Part shown: positions 63,831 through 64,000 of the stretch, in pieces
Numbering within the stretch: position 1 is the first letter of the stretch
Layout: every line of letters starts with the position of its first letter
NCBI GenBank assembly: GCA_013398295.1
Contig: VZSF01003242.1
Location: 86,794 to 150,793 of the forward strand
From: Chionis minor
Lineage: Eukaryota > Chordata > Aves > Charadriiformes > Chionididae
Length of the DNA stretch: 64,000 bases
Direction of reading: 5' to 3'
The notes under the pieces: generated by a model
What the model was told of the DNA's origin: nothing
The model's input: the letters and a program-made list of their open reading frames with translations, nothing else
Database searches by the model: none
Translations under genes and position numbers: made by a program

Positions 63831-64000
63831 GGAGACTGTGTGAAACGTCTGTGCTTATTTTACCTTATATTTTAAACACCTTCTCCCTCCCTCCCCCCCG
63901 GAATTATCTGCTGCTACCGAACAGAAAAGGCATTTTCTGCTTAAAAAAACCCCCAACCAAACCCCACACCTTTTTCTTTTTTTTTAAAAAAAAAAAACGC
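63831..64000. other. Flank upstream of the FAM3C promoter
   Basis: AT-rich sequence with C and A/T homopolymers at the right edge. No feature is recognised. Confidence 0.5.

Overview
This is a window of vertebrate nuclear DNA, almost certainly from a bird. The evidence is intron-bearing genes with GT-AG splice sites, CpG-island promoters, a 5'-truncated CR1 LINE of the avian/reptilian type, low repeat content and fairly short introns. The gene content matches the conserved vertebrate block CPED1 - WNT16 - FAM3C (human 7q31.31). The exact species cannot be told from the sequence. All gene names rest on my recognition of the translated exons and on remembered synteny; no search was run.

Layout. 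(1) 1-2.35 kb: probable 3' end of CPED1 on the + strand, with one exon (1728-1940) behind a strong polypyrimidine tract and a polyadenylation signal at 2322. (2) 2.35-12.5 kb: intergenic, with one clear CR1 LINE (minus orientation) at about 9.37-9.84 kb and a GC-richer block at 8.6-9.3 kb that I cannot explain. (3) 12.56-25 kb: WNT16 on the + strand. The GC-rich promoter region is interrupted by a 794-base run of N (12770-13563), which probably contains the first two coding exons. The two 3' coding exons are intact at 15359-15645 and 23466-23930 and encode the C-terminal ~250 residues. (4) About 25-35.8 kb: the interval between the 3' ends of WNT16 and FAM3C, with no recognisable gene. (5) 35.8-63.8 kb: FAM3C on the minus strand, convergent with WNT16. 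Nine coding exons (one of only 30 nt) join to exactly 684 nt, or 227 codons plus stop, the length I know for the mammalian protein. The start codon lies in the second exon; a long intron 1 (about 13 kb) reaches back to a CpG island at 63.2-63.8 kb.

Function. WNT16 is a secreted lipid-modified Wnt ligand. FAM3C (ILEI) is a secreted/Golgi cytokine-like protein of the FAM3 family. CPED1 is a predicted secretory-pathway protein with cadherin-like and PC-esterase domains. In people the three-gene locus is associated with bone mineral density, so the noncoding interval between them is a plausible place for shared skeletal regulatory elements. The genes do not form an operon.

Limits. I found no RNA genes, CRISPR arrays, prokaryotic features or intact transposons. 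I see no convincing undescribed system. The most useful second looks are the WNT16 gap, a possible extra exon at 760-889, and the sequencing-breaking poly-G/poly-C tracts.
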